Origin: Hyunsoonleella ulvae
GTDB taxonomy: Bacteria > Bacteroidota > Bacteroidia > Flavobacteriales > Flavobacteriaceae
Length of the DNA stretch: 64,000 nucleotides
Assembly: GCF_016827605.1 (NCBI RefSeq)
Contig: NZ_JAEPJQ010000005.1
Span: 124,001 to 188,000 of the forward strand
Reading direction: 5' to 3'
Both the position numbers and the translations under genes were made by a program. The notes under the pieces were generated by a model. It did not search any database and was not told the origin of the DNA. It saw nothing but the letters and a program-made list of their open reading frames with translations. Positions 26,550 to 37,145 of this stretch are shown here, one piece after another; position 1 is the stretch's first letter; each line of letters opens with the position of its first letter.

Positions 26550-27644
26550 TTAATTCTTATAAAAATTCAGCCCCCCATAATTAGATTTTATAATTATTTT
26601 CGCTCCCGAACCTTTATTCCCACAATACCCTGAATATCTTTTTTGTGTAGATTCTACAGATTTATAGGTGAAATTAAAATCATTATCTCCACTAAGATTC
26701 GCATAAGATAAATCCAAATCAAAATCAAAATTTAAGTCTGGATGAAATCCAATTTTAGAGCCAGTATAATTAGTTTTTATGGTTAAAGCTTTCAAGCTAC
26801 TCTGCAATTGTTCAATCTTAATAGAACCATAGCCGGCTTTTATAGTGGCTTTATCGTAAATACTGCCAAATTTCAAATTTACATAATCGCTATTACCATT
26901 TATAATATTTGCCTTTTCTATGTATAATGAGCCATAATCACTATTGTAATTTACTTGTTCAGCAATTTCTATTTTTGATTTGGTATAATCACTATTGATG
27001 TTAAGCATTTTGGTTTTTCCTACTGTAAAGCCACTGTAATCTGCATTTATACTACCAGATTTTATATACTCAAAATAACACCCACTGGAGTAATCAAAAG
27101 TTAAAATGTTATCATCAGCCATGAGTTCCTTTGTGGTTATTTTGCCATAATCACAGTTTATATTAGCTTGTCCTTCTAACTTTCCTAAGTTTATGTTGCC
27201 ATAATTATTATTTAAAGCAACACTATTGGTAATTGGCATTTTAACAATATAATTTACAGAAATATTTACATTGTTTTTTTTATTATTTCCCCACCATGAG
27301 CCAGATTTTCCTTTACCAAACTTAGTTCTAGCAGATACATTACTACTACTGCCTTCAAACTCAACAGTTATATCATTTATACGCTCTTCAACTTTTTCTT
27401 GGTTGTTACCAGAAGTAGTAATTGTTATCTCAAAAACAATTCTATTTTCATTCCAAGTGATAATATCTAAATTACCATAACTGTTTTTAATACTTAAGTT
27501 GGCATTGGATGATACGGAATACTCTTTGTTAATTTTCTTTTCCTTACTGTATTTACCTTTATCGTTTGAATTACTCAGTGCAGAAACAAAGAGTGGTATC
27601 AGTAAAAAAGTAATAAGTGATTTAAATTGTACTGTTCGTTTCAT
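26550..27644 (-). CDS. DUF4097-like beta-repeat protein of a sigma operon
   Basis: 364 residues with a signal peptide (about 1-22). The mature chain is a repetitive beta-solenoid: units of about 20 residues each centred on a Tyr, as in NSYGNLDI, NNYGNINLG, CDYGKITT, SDYGSLYIE, AGYGSIKIE and SNYGGLNFY, about 11 units in all. This is the DUF4097/adhesin-like pattern often found next to Bacteroidota ECF sigma factors. Two Cys near the C-terminus could form a disulfide. It overlaps the anti-sigma gene by 23 nt, so it is the third gene of that operon and may be exported and sense or cap the envelope. Function is inference. Confidence 0.8.
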   Translation of the reverse strand: MKRTVQFKSLITFLLIPLFVSALSNSNDKGKYSKEKKINKEYSVSSNANLSIKNSYGNLDIITWNENRIVFEITITTSGNNQEKVEERINDITVEFEGSSSNVSARTKFGKGKSGSWWGNNKKNNVNISVNYIVKMPITNSVALNNNYGNINLGKLEGQANINCDYGKITTKELMADDNILTFDYSSGCYFEYIKSGSINADYSGFTVGKTKMLNINSDYTKSKIEIAEQVNYNSDYGSLYIEKANIINGNSDYVNLKFGSIYDKATIKAGYGSIKIEQLQSSLKALTIKTNYTGSKIGFHPDLNFDFDLDLSYANLSGDNDFNFTYKSVESTQKRYSGYCGNKGSGAKIIIKSNYGGLNFYKN

Positions 27645-28191
27645 ATGATGTGATTTTTGATTGTTTTATATTATCTATTTCTTGAAGTGTATGTTTTAAT
27701 ATTTCAATTCTTGTTTGAAAGTTTGTAATCATCGCAAATATTACGCGTTTATCATCTCCACTTTCATTTAAATCTTTTTTTAGATTTTCGTAGGCCTTTT
27801 CAAGATTAGCTAATCGCTTTATTGCATCTTGAATTAATTTTTGTGTTTCAGGACTAGATGCGTTTTCAAGTTTGTAAAGCTCTTCTGAAATGGTAACAGT
27901 GAAAAAATTTTCTGTTTTTGCCATTTCTGGTGATACACTTGCTAGATCCCTTAATTCATTATCTTGAGAAGTAAGGCTAAGACCTAGTGTTATAATTAGT
28001 AGGATAGAGGCGGCCACGCCTAGTAATGGTTTCCATAAACGACGCCTTTGTCTATTTTCACTAGTAAGGTACAGCTCGCCTTTATCATTTAATTTTTCAA
28101 GAAACCGTTGCTTGTGATTAGCACTGGGTTCTTCAATATCAAAATCTTTTTTAGCTGTTTCAAAAAAGCTATCTAAGTAATCTTTTTTCAT
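27622..28191 (-). CDS. Anti-sigma factor-like membrane protein
   Basis: 189 residues. A cytoplasmic N-terminal region (about 1-50) is followed by one membrane helix (LLGVAASILLIITLGLSL, about 56-74) and a periplasmic coiled-coil-rich tail (about 100-185). There is no HxxxCxxC zinc motif, so it is not a ZAS-type anti-sigma. It starts 8 nt after the sigma gene and overlaps the beta-repeat gene, which is the gene order of Bacteroidota sigma/anti-sigma pairs. It probably sequesters the sigma factor at the inner membrane. Confidence 0.7.
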   Translation of the reverse strand: MKKDYLDSFFETAKKDFDIEEPSANHKQRFLEKLNDKGELYLTSENRQRRRLWKPLLGVAASILLIITLGLSLTSQDNELRDLASVSPEMAKTENFFTVTISEELYKLENASSPETQKLIQDAIKRLANLEKAYENLKKDLNESGDDKRVIFAMITNFQTRIEILKHTLQEIDNIKQSKITSYETNSTI

Positions 28192-28199
28192 GTTTTAAG

Positions 28200-28763
28200 C
28201 TAATTAATTCTTAAGTGTTCTAATTTTTGACGCAAACTATTTTTTGCTCTTGAAATCATAGTTCTACAGTTTGCGTTACTTATGTTCATTATGTCGCTTA
28301 CTTCATCATAATCAAATCCTTCTATTAGATTTAGTGTAAGCGCAACTCTATAATTATCTTTTAAACTACTTAATCCATCTAATACTTGCTTAACTTTTAA
28401 AGAGATCTCAGCATGATTTGTATTATCATTGATATTTTGATCTTCAACTTTAAATAAAGTGTCATTTAATGATGTTTCTTGTTTTTTTGATTGTTTCTTA
28501 TAATGATGTATGCTGTTATTAACAACTATTCGTTTTAACCAAGAGCCAAATACAGTTTTGTCTTTTAGGGTATTAAGTTTTGTAAAAGCCATTAAAAACG
28601 AGTCTTGCATGATGTCTTCTGCTTCAAAACTATTTTTTACTATTCTTAAAGACGTGTTATACATTGCTTTATAGTACCTATTATATATTTCTAATTGTGC
28701 AGATTGATTGCCAGACATACACTGTTCAATTAAACTTTCAATATTTTGGTGGTTGGTCGTCAA
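28200..28763 (-). CDS. ECF-type RNA polymerase sigma factor
   Basis: 187 residues. Sigma region 2 is at about 10-80 (EIYNRYYKAMYNTSLRIVKNSFEAEDIMQDSFLMAF) and region 4 at about 125-180 (YRVALTLNLIEGFDYDEVSDIMNISNANCRTMISRAKNSLRQ split over the usual helices). First gene of a three-gene operon. The cassette lies between two 85-bp repeats of the clpC tail. Target promoters unknown. Confidence 0.9.
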   Translation of the reverse strand: MTTNHQNIESLIEQCMSGNQSAQLEIYNRYYKAMYNTSLRIVKNSFEAEDIMQDSFLMAFTKLNTLKDKTVFGSWLKRIVVNNSIHHYKKQSKKQETSLNDTLFKVEDQNINDNTNHAEISLKVKQVLDGLSSLKDNYRVALTLNLIEGFDYDEVSDIMNISNANCRTMISRAKNSLRQKLEHLRIN

Positions 28764-28825
28764 AAAACGATTGGTTTACTATTAAGGAGAATTACTTTTT
28801 TAACTTGTTACAGTTTTAATCAAAA

Positions 28826-28910
28826 AAAAAGCCTACAATCTTGAAATTAGATGTAGGCTTAATATTTATAAAAAAGTTTATTTAAGACTCCGTGGGCTTT
28901 TCAGCCTTTT
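28826..28910. repeat. Direct repeat copy B: clpC 3' end plus terminator
   Basis: The resident copy of the 85-bp repeat. It contains the clpC stop (28882-28884), its last eight codons, and the hairpin 28831-28858 with a 9-A run that gives a U tract on the minus strand. This hairpin terminates clpC. Offset to copy A is 2,369 bp. Confidence 0.85.
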
Positions 28911-31434
28911 CGATATCTATTTTTAACTCATCGGTTTTCTTGTCTAAATCAATGATGATTTTATCACCTTCTTGAAGATTGGATGCAACGATTTCCTCAG
29001 CAAGTGCATCTTCAATATATTTTTGAATAGCTCTTTTTAGAGGCCTTGCACCATATTGCTTATCAAAACCTTTGTCGGCAATATAATCTTTTGCGGTATT
29101 GGTTAACTTTAAATTATAACCTAAACCTTTAATTCTAGATAATAATTTATCTAACTCAATATCGATGATTTGATTGATATCTTCTTTTTCAAGAGGATTG
29201 AATACCACAACATCATCAATTCTATTTAAGAATTCTGGTGCGAACGACTTTTTAAGTGCGTTTTCAATAACTTTTTGGGCATTAGCATCTTCTTGGGCTT
29301 TTTGGGCAGAAGTACCAAAACCTATACCTGAACCAAAATCTTGGAGTTTTCTGGCTCCAATATTAGAGGTCATGATGATAATAGTATTTCTAAAATCTAT
29401 TTTTCGGCCTAAGCTATCAGTTAAATGCCCATCGTCAAGCACTTGTAATAGCATATTAAATACATCTGGATGTGCCTTTTCAATTTCATCTAGTAGGATA
29501 ACAGAGTAGGGCTTACGTCTTACTTTTTCGGTTAATTGCCCACCTTCCTCGTAACCAACGTATCCAGGAGGTGCTCCAACTAAACGGGAAATTGCAAACT
29601 TTTCCATGTACTCACTCATGTCTATTCTAATTAAAGAATCTTCACTATCAAACAGTTCACGAGATAATACTTTGGCTAATTGGGTTTTACCAACACCAGT
29701 TTGTCCTAAGAAAATAAAAGAACCTATAGGCTTGTTAGGATCTTTTAATCCTGCGCGATTACGTTGAATGGCTTTAACCACTTTCGCTACCGCCTGATCT
29801 TGCCCAATTACTTTACCTTTAATAAGGTTTGGTAATTCTGCCAACTTATTAATCTCAGTTTGTGCAATTCTATTCACTGGAATTCCAGTCATCATCGATA
29901 CTACATCTGCTACATTTTCCTCTGTAACGATCTCACGATGCTGCTTGGTTTCCTCTTCCCATTTTTCTTGTGCAATTGCTAGATCTTTTTCAAGACGTTT
30001 TTCATCATCCCTCAATTTAGCGGCTTCCTCATATTTCTGCTTTTTCACTACAGAATTTTTGGTTTCCCTAACTTGTTCTAGTTGTTTTTCTAGTTCTAGA
30101 ATTTGTTGAGGAACATCTATATTAGTAATGTGTACACGAGAGCCTGCTTCATCTAAAGCATCAATGGCCTTGTCTGGAAGAAATCTATCCGTCATGTATC
30201 TATTTGTTAGCTTTACACAAGCTTCTACAGCTTCTGGTGTAAAATCTACATTGTGATGCTCTTCATATTTTCCTTTAATATTATTAAGGATTTCAATAGT
30301 CTCTTCAACAGTAGTTGGTTGTACAATTACCTTTTGGAAGCGACGCTCTAAAGCACCGTCTTTCTCTATATATTGCCTGTATTCATCAAGTGTAGTAGCA
30401 CCTATACATTGAATTTCGCCGCGCGCCAATGCTGGTTTAAACATATTGGAAGCATCCAAGCTTCCGGTAGCACCTCCAGCACCAACTATGGTATGAATTT
30501 CGTCAATAAAAAGAATAACATCATCATTCTTTTCAAGCTCGTTCATTACGGCTTTCATACGCTCTTCAAATTGTCCGCGATATTTTGTGCCTGCTACTAA
30601 ACTCGCTAAATCTAGAGTAACCACTCTTTTGTTAAATAATATTCTTGACACTTTTCGTTTTACAATTCTTAAAGCTAGACCTTCGGCAATGGCAGATTTA
30701 CCAACACCTGGTTCCCCTATTAAAAGTGGGTTATTTTTCTTTCTTCTACTCAAAATCTGTGAAACACGCTGTATTTCAGCTTCTCTCCCCACAACAGGGT
30801 CTAACTTACCTTCTTCAGCTAACGCCGTTAAATCACGTCCAAAATTATCCAGAACAGGGGTTTTAGACTTTTTGTTGGACTTCCCTGATGGAGAATTAAA
30901 AATATTGTCTTTTTGAGATTCATCTCCTAAATTGGCATCATCGTCTTGAAAGGATTCTGCTTTAGGTTCTATATAATCGTCATTTTCGTTTGTAATCATT
31001 TGCTTAAATTGTTCTTTAACATTATCGTAGTCTACTTTCAACTTGTTTAGTAGTTTGGTTGTGGGGTCATTTTCATTTCTTAAAATACACAACAATAAAT
31101 GTGCTGTATTTATAGAGGTACTTTGAAACAATTTCGCTTCTAAAAAAGTCGTCTTCAAGGCACGCTCTGCCTGACGCGTTAGGTGCAGATTTTTCTTTTG
31201 ATTTGAAGCAATACTGATATTTGGATTAGCGGGACTTAAAATTTCCACTTTTCGTCTTAAGTGATTTAAGTCTACATCTAATGCATTTAATATATCTATT
31301 GCTTTTCCATTACCGTCTCTAAGTAGGCCCAACATTAAATGTTCGGTGCCAATAAAATCATGTCCTAAACGTAACGCTTCTTCTTTACTGTAAGCGATCA
31401 CATCCTTTACTCTAGGGGAAAAATTATCATCCAT
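28882..31434 (-). CDS. clpC: ATP-dependent Clp protease ATPase subunit ClpC
   Basis: 850 residues. N-domain double repeat (about 3-145), first AAA module with GEPGVGKSAIAEGLA (about 240), a middle coiled-coil UVR-like segment (KKQKYEEAAKLRDDEK, about 455), and second AAA module with GQTGVGKTQLAKVL (about 577) plus IGF-loop-like GIGFGTS (about 711) for ClpP docking. It unfolds substrates for ClpP. The 3' end is duplicated 2.4 kb away at 26457-26541. Confidence 0.95.
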   Translation of the reverse strand: MDDNFSPRVKDVIAYSKEEALRLGHDFIGTEHLMLGLLRDGNGKAIDILNALDVDLNHLRRKVEILSPANPNISIASNQKKNLHLTRQAERALKTTFLEAKLFQSTSINTAHLLLCILRNENDPTTKLLNKLKVDYDNVKEQFKQMITNENDDYIEPKAESFQDDDANLGDESQKDNIFNSPSGKSNKKSKTPVLDNFGRDLTALAEEGKLDPVVGREAEIQRVSQILSRRKKNNPLLIGEPGVGKSAIAEGLALRIVKRKVSRILFNKRVVTLDLASLVAGTKYRGQFEERMKAVMNELEKNDDVILFIDEIHTIVGAGGATGSLDASNMFKPALARGEIQCIGATTLDEYRQYIEKDGALERRFQKVIVQPTTVEETIEILNNIKGKYEEHHNVDFTPEAVEACVKLTNRYMTDRFLPDKAIDALDEAGSRVHITNIDVPQQILELEKQLEQVRETKNSVVKKQKYEEAAKLRDDEKRLEKDLAIAQEKWEEETKQHREIVTEENVADVVSMMTGIPVNRIAQTEINKLAELPNLIKGKVIGQDQAVAKVVKAIQRNRAGLKDPNKPIGSFIFLGQTGVGKTQLAKVLSRELFDSEDSLIRIDMSEYMEKFAISRLVGAPPGYVGYEEGGQLTEKVRRKPYSVILLDEIEKAHPDVFNMLLQVLDDGHLTDSLGRKIDFRNTIIIMTSNIGARKLQDFGSGIGFGTSAQKAQEDANAQKVIENALKKSFAPEFLNRIDDVVVFNPLEKEDINQIIDIELDKLLSRIKGLGYNLKLTNTAKDYIADKGFDKQYGARPLKRAIQKYIEDALAEEIVASNLQEGDKIIIDLDKKTDELKIDIEKAEKPTES

Positions 31435-31695
31435 AACTAAGTTCCTTTCTGCATTAAAAATACTAAAACATTTTAACTAAGGACAAAAACCGTACCTTAA
31501 AATGTATTAGTCGTGCTAATTGACGAAAAATTAATCAAAAAATCAAAGCTCATCTACTTATAGTTATTAACGAAAAACGGTAGTGAAATTGTTAATAAAA
31601 AGTCCTAAAAGGGAAACAAAAATCACGCATTTACACTAATGAAATTAGTATATTAGCATGTTTTGAAAAAATCGTAAAAACTAAATTAAATATAT

Positions 31696-34233
31696 ATGGC
31701 AGAAGGAGAAAAACTGATACCTATTAACATTGAAGATGAGATGAAATCTGCGTACATTGATTACTCAATGTCGGTCATTGTGTCACGTGCGCTACCAGAT
31801 GTAAGAGATGGTTTAAAGCCTGTTCATAGACGTGTACTTTACGGTATGCACGAATTGGGTGTTAGAGCAAGTTCAGCACATAAAAAATCAGCAAGAATTG
31901 TTGGAGAGGTTTTAGGTAAATATCACCCACATGGTGATACTTCGGTTTATGATACCATGGTGCGTATGGCACAAGAATGGAGTTTACGTTACATGTTAAT
32001 TGATGGCCAAGGGAATTTTGGTTCTGTAGACGGTGATAGTCCTGCGGCAATGCGTTATACTGAAGCTAGGATGCAAAAGATTTCTGAGGAAATGCTTGCC
32101 GATATAGATAAAGAAACTGTTGACCACAAATTAAATTTTGATGATACGTTACAAGAGCCAACAGTTTTACCTACCAGAATACCAGGTTTATTGGTAAATG
32201 GAGCTTCAGGAATTGCAGTGGGTATGGCTACTAACATGCCACCTCACAACCTGACAGAAGTTGTAAATGGCACTATCGCTTACATTGATAATAATGACAT
32301 TGAGATTGATGAACTTATGTCATTCATAAAAGCACCAGATTTCCCAACAGGAGGTACTATATATGGATACGATGGCGTAAGAGATGCATTTCAAACAGGA
32401 CGCGGTAGAATTGTGTTGCGTGGTAAGGCGAATATTGAGGAGGTTAATGGACGTGAGTGTATTATCGTAGATGAAATTCCTTATCAAGTGAATAAGGCAG
32501 ATATGATTAAGAAGACTGCCGATTTAGTTAACGAGAAAAAGCTAGAAGGAATTTCTACAATTCGTGATGAATCTGATAGAAAAGGTATGCGTATTGTGTA
32601 CGTTTTAAAGCGCGATGCAATTCCAAATATTGTATTAAACAAATTATACAAGTATACAGCGCTACAGTCCTCATTTAGTGTAAATAACATTGCTTTAGTT
32701 AATGGAAGACCGCAACTTTTAAATCTAAAAGATTTAATTCATTATTTTGTTGAACACAGGCACGAAGTTGTTGTTAGGAGAACACAATATGAATTACGAA
32801 AAGCAGAAGAGAGAGCGCATATTTTAGAAGGTTTAATTATAGCCTCTGATAATATTGATGAGGTTATTCAAATTATAAGAGCATCTTCTAATGCAGATGA
32901 AGCACGTGAAAACTTAATAAAACGTTTCGAACTTACAGAAATACAGGCCCGTGCAATTGTTGAAATGCGTTTACGCCAATTAACAGGTCTGGAGCAAGAC
33001 AAATTGCGTTCAGAGTATGATGAGATTATTAAAACCATTGCCGATTTAAAAGATATTCTAGATAAAAAAGATCGTAGAATGAATATCATTAAGGAAGAAT
33101 TGGAAGTTATTCGAGACAAATATGGTGATGAAAGACGTTCTGTAATAGAGTATGCTGGAGGAGATTTAAGCATTGAAGATATGATTCCGAATGAGAAAGT
33201 GGTTATCACTATATCTCATGCAGGTTATATTAAACGTACCTCACTAACCGAGTACAAAACTCAAAATAGAGGAGGAGTTGGACAAAAAGCATCTACTACC
33301 AGAAATGAAGACTTCCTGGAACACTTGTTTGTTGGAACTAATCATCAGTACATGCTATTCTTTACACAAAAAGGAAAATGTTTTTGGATGCGTGTTTATG
33401 AAATTCCTGAAGGCGCAAAAACCTCAAAGGGTAGAGCTATTCAAAATCTAATTAACATTGAGCAAGATGATAAAGTAATGGCATTTATTTGTACTCAAGA
33501 TTTAAAGGATGAGGACTATATAAACAGCCAATATGTCATTATGGCTACCAAAAAAGGACAAGTAAAGAAAACATCGTTAGAACAATATTCTCGACCAAGA
33601 ACAAATGGTATCAATGCGATAACAATTAAGGATGGTGATGAGTTATTAGAAGCCAAGTTAACTACTGGTGAGAGTCAAGTGATGTTAGCACTTAAGTCAG
33701 GAAAAGCTATTCGTTTTGAAGAAGCAAAGACCAGACCCATGGGTAGAAATGCCTCAGGTGTAAGAGGTATAACATTAGCTCATGATAAGGATGAAGTCAT
33801 AGGAATGATAGCCGTTGATGACATGGAAAGTAACATATTAGTAGTTTCTGAAAATGGTTACGGAAAACGTTCTAGTTTAGATGATTATCGTATTACCAAT
33901 AGAGGCGGTAAAGGTGTAAAAACCATTTCTATTACAGACAAGACAGGAAACCTGGTATCTATCAAAAACGTAACTGATAGTGATGATTTAATGATTATTA
34001 ATAAATCTGGTATTGCCATTAGAATGGCTGTTGAGGATTTACGCGTTATGGGACGTGCTACTCAGGGGGTTAAATTAATAAACTTAAAAGGTCAAGATTC
34101 TATCGCAGCTGTTGCTAAAGTTAGACATGACGAAGATGATGTAGATGATGTTGAAACTACCGAAAACACTGATGTATCAAATGATGGCACAACTGTTGAT
34201 AATAATGATACAGATAACAACAATAATGAATAA
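31696..34233 (+). CDS. gyrA: DNA gyrase subunit A
   Basis: 845 residues. The breakage-reunion domain holds catalytic Tyr121 ([10 protein letters not shown]). The quinolone-determining stretch [12 protein letters not shown] has Thr82 where E. coli has Ser83, which I recall as the usual residue in flavobacteria rather than a resistance change. The C-terminal beta-pinwheel carries several GxxR..L blades and ends in a long Asp/Asn-rich tail. With GyrB it introduces negative supercoils. The TPR gene follows 16 nt downstream and may be co-transcribed. Confidence 0.97.
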   Translation: MAEGEKLIPINIEDEMKSAYIDYSMSVIVSRALPDVRDGLKPVHRRVLYGMHELGVRASSAHKKSARIVGEVLGKYHPHGDTSVYDTMVRMAQEWSLRYMLIDGQGNFGSVDGDSPAAMRYTEARMQKISEEMLADIDKETVDHKLNFDDTLQEPTVLPTRIPGLLVNGASGIAVGMATNMPPHNLTEVVNGTIAYIDNNDIEIDELMSFIKAPDFPTGGTIYGYDGVRDAFQTGRGRIVLRGKANIEEVNGRECIIVDEIPYQVNKADMIKKTADLVNEKKLEGISTIRDESDRKGMRIVYVLKRDAIPNIVLNKLYKYTALQSSFSVNNIALVNGRPQLLNLKDLIHYFVEHRHEVVVRRTQYELRKAEERAHILEGLIIASDNIDEVIQIIRASSNADEARENLIKRFELTEIQARAIVEMRLRQLTGLEQDKLRSEYDEIIKTIADLKDILDKKDRRMNIIKEELEVIRDKYGDERRSVIEYAGGDLSIEDMIPNEKVVITISHAGYIKRTSLTEYKTQNRGGVGQKASTTRNEDFLEHLFVGTNHQYMLFFTQKGKCFWMRVYEIPEGAKTSKGRAIQNLINIEQDDKVMAFICTQDLKDEDYINSQYVIMATKKGQVKKTSLEQYSRPRTNGINAITIKDGDELLEAKLTTGESQVMLALKSGKAIRFEEAKTRPMGRNASGVRGITLAHDKDEVIGMIAVDDMESNILVVSENGYGKRSSLDDYRITNRGGKGVKTISITDKTGNLVSIKNVTDSDDLMIINKSGIAIRMAVEDLRVMGRATQGVKLINLKGQDSIAAVAKVRHDEDDVDDVETTENTDVSNDGTTVDNNDTDNNNNE

Positions 34234-34249
34234 CACAAATTAAATTAAA

Positions 34250-35503
34250 ATGAAAAAACAACTAATTATAGCATTAGCAATTTCTATAAGTGCATTTTCT
34301 TTTGCTCAGAAAAAAGAGTTGAAAGCTGTTGAGAAAGCCGTTAAAGCCAATAATTTTGCGGAAGCTAAGGAGGCTTTAAAGATTGTAGAACCTATGTTAA
34401 GTTCTTTAGATGATAAATTATTAGCTAAATATAACTACTTGAAGGGGTTAGCTTTATATGCTAATGGTGCAGGGTCTAACGAAGAGATTGATACAGCATT
34501 AGGTTTCTTAAATAAAGCTAAAGGAGCTTATAAAGAAGAAGTAACTAAAATAAATAATGACGTAGTTAATAAGTTCTTAGAAAAAGGAAATAAAGCTTAT
34601 GAAGAAAAGAAGTTTGATGTTGCTTCAGTATATTTTGAAAAACTGTACAACTTAAGAAAGCAAGATACAATATATCTGTATTATGCAGCTGCCACAGCAG
34701 TAAACGTGCCAGATTATGATAGAGCATTAGGCATTTATCAAGAGTTGAAAGATTTAAAATACACTGGTATTGAAACTCAGTATTTTGCTGTAAATGTTGA
34801 AACAGGACAGAAAGATCGTTTTGAGGATAAAACACAGAGAGACTTCCAAGTTAAGGCAAAGTTGTACAAAGACCCTACTGATGAAGTAACTTCATCAAAA
34901 CGAGGTGAGATTGTGAAAAATGTTGCATTGATTTACATATCAAAAGGAGATAATGAAAAAGCTATACAGGCCATTAAAGATGCCAAGGCTGAGGCTCCTG
35001 ATGACATTAATTTAATTATTTCGGAAGCTAACATTTATTATAAAATGGGTAACACTGAAAAGTTTAAAGAGTTAATGGAAACAGCCACAAAATTAGATCC
35101 AGAAAATGCTGAATTACAATATAATTTGGGTGTAATATCTGCTGATGCGAATCAACCAGAAGAAGCTTTACAATATTATAAAAAAGCCATAGAGTTAGAT
35201 CCAAACTACTTGAATGCTTACATAAATAGTTCTGCAGTTATATTAAATCAAGGTAAAGCTATAGTAGAAGAAATGAATGGACTCGGAACTTCTGCTGCCG
35301 ACAACAGACGCTATGATGAGTTACGAGATAAGAATCATGACATATATAGACAAGCAATCCCATTCTTAATAAAAGCATTAGAACTAAAACCTAATAGTTT
35401 GGACGCAGCGAAAACTTTAATGAACCTTTATAGTGTTCTTGGTAAGACAGATGAGTTCAAAGCTATGAAGGCTAAAGTGGAAGAAATAGAAAGCGGTCAA
35501 TAA
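34250..35503 (+). CDS. Secreted tetratricopeptide-repeat protein
   Basis: 417 residues. Signal peptide about 1-20 (SFAQ). The rest is helical TPR repeats, clearest at about 215-330 (GDNEKAIQAIKDAKAEAPDD, AELQYNLGVISADANQPEEALQYYKKAIELDPNY). No enzymatic domain. Probably a periplasmic protein-interaction scaffold. It is 16 nt from gyrA and ends at the strong hairpin 35526-35556. Confidence 0.85.
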   Translation: MKKQLIIALAISISAFSFAQKKELKAVEKAVKANNFAEAKEALKIVEPMLSSLDDKLLAKYNYLKGLALYANGAGSNEEIDTALGFLNKAKGAYKEEVTKINNDVVNKFLEKGNKAYEEKKFDVASVYFEKLYNLRKQDTIYLYYAAATAVNVPDYDRALGIYQELKDLKYTGIETQYFAVNVETGQKDRFEDKTQRDFQVKAKLYKDPTDEVTSSKRGEIVKNVALIYISKGDNEKAIQAIKDAKAEAPDDINLIISEANIYYKMGNTEKFKELMETATKLDPENAELQYNLGVISADANQPEEALQYYKKAIELDPNYLNAYINSSAVILNQGKAIVEEMNGLGTSAADNRRYDELRDKNHDIYRQAIPFLIKALELKPNSLDAAKTLMNLYSVLGKTDEFKAMKAKVEEIESGQ

Positions 35504-35525
35504 AAATTTCCTCTTTATTCTAAAC

Positions 35526-35556
35526 AAAAAACCAGAGCATTTTGCTCTGGTTTTTT
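35526..35556. terminator. Bidirectional terminator
   Basis: A 14-bp perfect stem (35526-35539 with 35543-35556) has a 3-nt loop and A/T tracts on both sides. It lies between the TPR gene and the convergent broken gene. Confidence 0.9.
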
Positions 35557-35562
35557 GTTAAT

Positions 35563-37032
35563 TTAAGTATCCTTTTTGAAAAACAATATTTTGTAATACT
35601 TTTTATTATCACTTTCTATAAGCCATACTCCTTCTTTTGCATCAATTCCTCTCACATTGATAACACCTCTAGGAGTAAGTGATCTCAAATATTTTTTAAC
35701 TTCATTATTTTCCTTTATTATCATAGGAATAGCTGCGTTGAAACGCATTTTTCTAAAAGATCTTTCTGTGTAAGAACCTTTAAGAAATTTTTTATAGTCG
35801 TTAGGAGTATAGCCAAGAACTGGTATTTTGAAATTTAAACTTGTTTTACTTTTATTTCTTTGCCTTTCCAACTTCGCGCCAGTTTTGGAATTTAAATAAA
35901 TTCTATGTGAAAATAGATTTGACTTGTTAATATAAGTATGTCCAGCTATATTTTGATAAGAAGGGGTCTTGAAAATTCGCAAAGTAATACTATCATTTTC
36001 TACAGCCATTCTTGTATTTATTTCTTTACCGAAAATCTTCTCGTTAAGCCCACTCTTATCGTTAACGCTATGTTGAGTTTTAAATATTAAATCTCCACTA
36101 ATAGAAAATTTATGAATATAATAACCAGAAACTTTATTGGAAGCACCAAATTTCCTTGCCTTTAGTCCATAAAGCCCATAGACGTATACCTCTTTATTCT
36201 CTTCATCTACATAAATATTGTTAATTATGTTATGAGTATCATAAGTAATATATCCTCCACCTGTATCTCAATAGGCAAAAAAACCATTTTCTAAATTAAT
36301 ATTATACTTTGTTTTATCTATAAGCTCGCCATTCAAGTTGTAAACTCTTCTGTATATATTGGATACATTGTAATCATTATTTATAGACTTGGTAATAACT
36401 TGTATTTTATTATCATTTACAATATCCGTCTTGAAAAAGATATTAGATTCATTAGGTTTAAGTAAATCCTTACCTAAAACCTCTGAAGGATCCGGCTTAT
36501 CTTTAATTAAAATATCAGTAACTTCATCCGTAAAAATATTCCTTTTTAGTAAATGTAATTCATCCTTTTCTAGATTTATATTCCTACTTCCTTTTTGATT
36601 AACGAAGCCAATTAAATAATCATCATTGTATTTGAAGAATGATGTGAAATAAGTTTTCTTTAAATTGCTATATTTTCTAAACTCAGTGACGCCCTTATTA
36701 GATGCATATAAATATTTTTTTCCACCAGTTAAAGCATTATATTTTGATGCCCTAAGAGTATTTCCTGATTGCGACCAAAATGGATCCATCAAGGGTTCTC
36801 CATCATAAAATATACTTTCCTTGCCATCAGAGTTAAACTTTACTATTTTTTCTATTTTCGTATTGTAAGATATAGCTATTGTAGAACCATAGCTAACAGC
36901 AATTTCATTATCTTCAGGAAGGTAGTTGCAAAACAAAGGAATTTTATTTTTTTCAAATTTACCCTCTTTGATTATTATTTGAGACGTTGTAGTTAAAGGT
37001 ATTATTAGTAAAATAAAAAGTATTTTTTTCAT
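35563..37032 (-). pseudogene. Secreted protein gene broken by one in-frame TGA
   Basis: Two open frames, residues 1-254 (37032-36271) and a downstream frame to 35563, lie in the same reading frame. A single TGA at 36270-36268 separates them, and all 86 codons between it and the next ATG at 36009 are sense codons. The restored product would be about 489 residues with a signal peptide (LLIIPLTTTSQ) and no recognised domain. The junction reads FAY-stop-DTGGGY, so one change from GGA or CGA or TGG would explain it. The second part has no good start of its own. Likely a recent nonsense mutation, or a sequencing error. Confidence 0.85.
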
Positions 37033-37145
37033 TTTAGTTCTATTTGTTAATAACAACAAATTAAAGAAATTAATTCCTATGATTTTTTAAAAAATATTTA
37101 AAAAATATCAAAGTTTAAGAATAGGTACTTTTTCATTGTACTAGA

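Noticed and set aside
31870-31960. Thr82 in gyrA as a quinolone-resistance mutation
   Set aside because: Thr at this position is, as I recall, the normal residue in flavobacterial GyrA, so it is not evidence of acquired resistance.
35563-37032. Selenocysteine insertion at the in-frame TGA
   Set aside because: No hairpin of SECIS type was seen just downstream, the context is not a redox motif, and no selenoprotein family resembles the gene.
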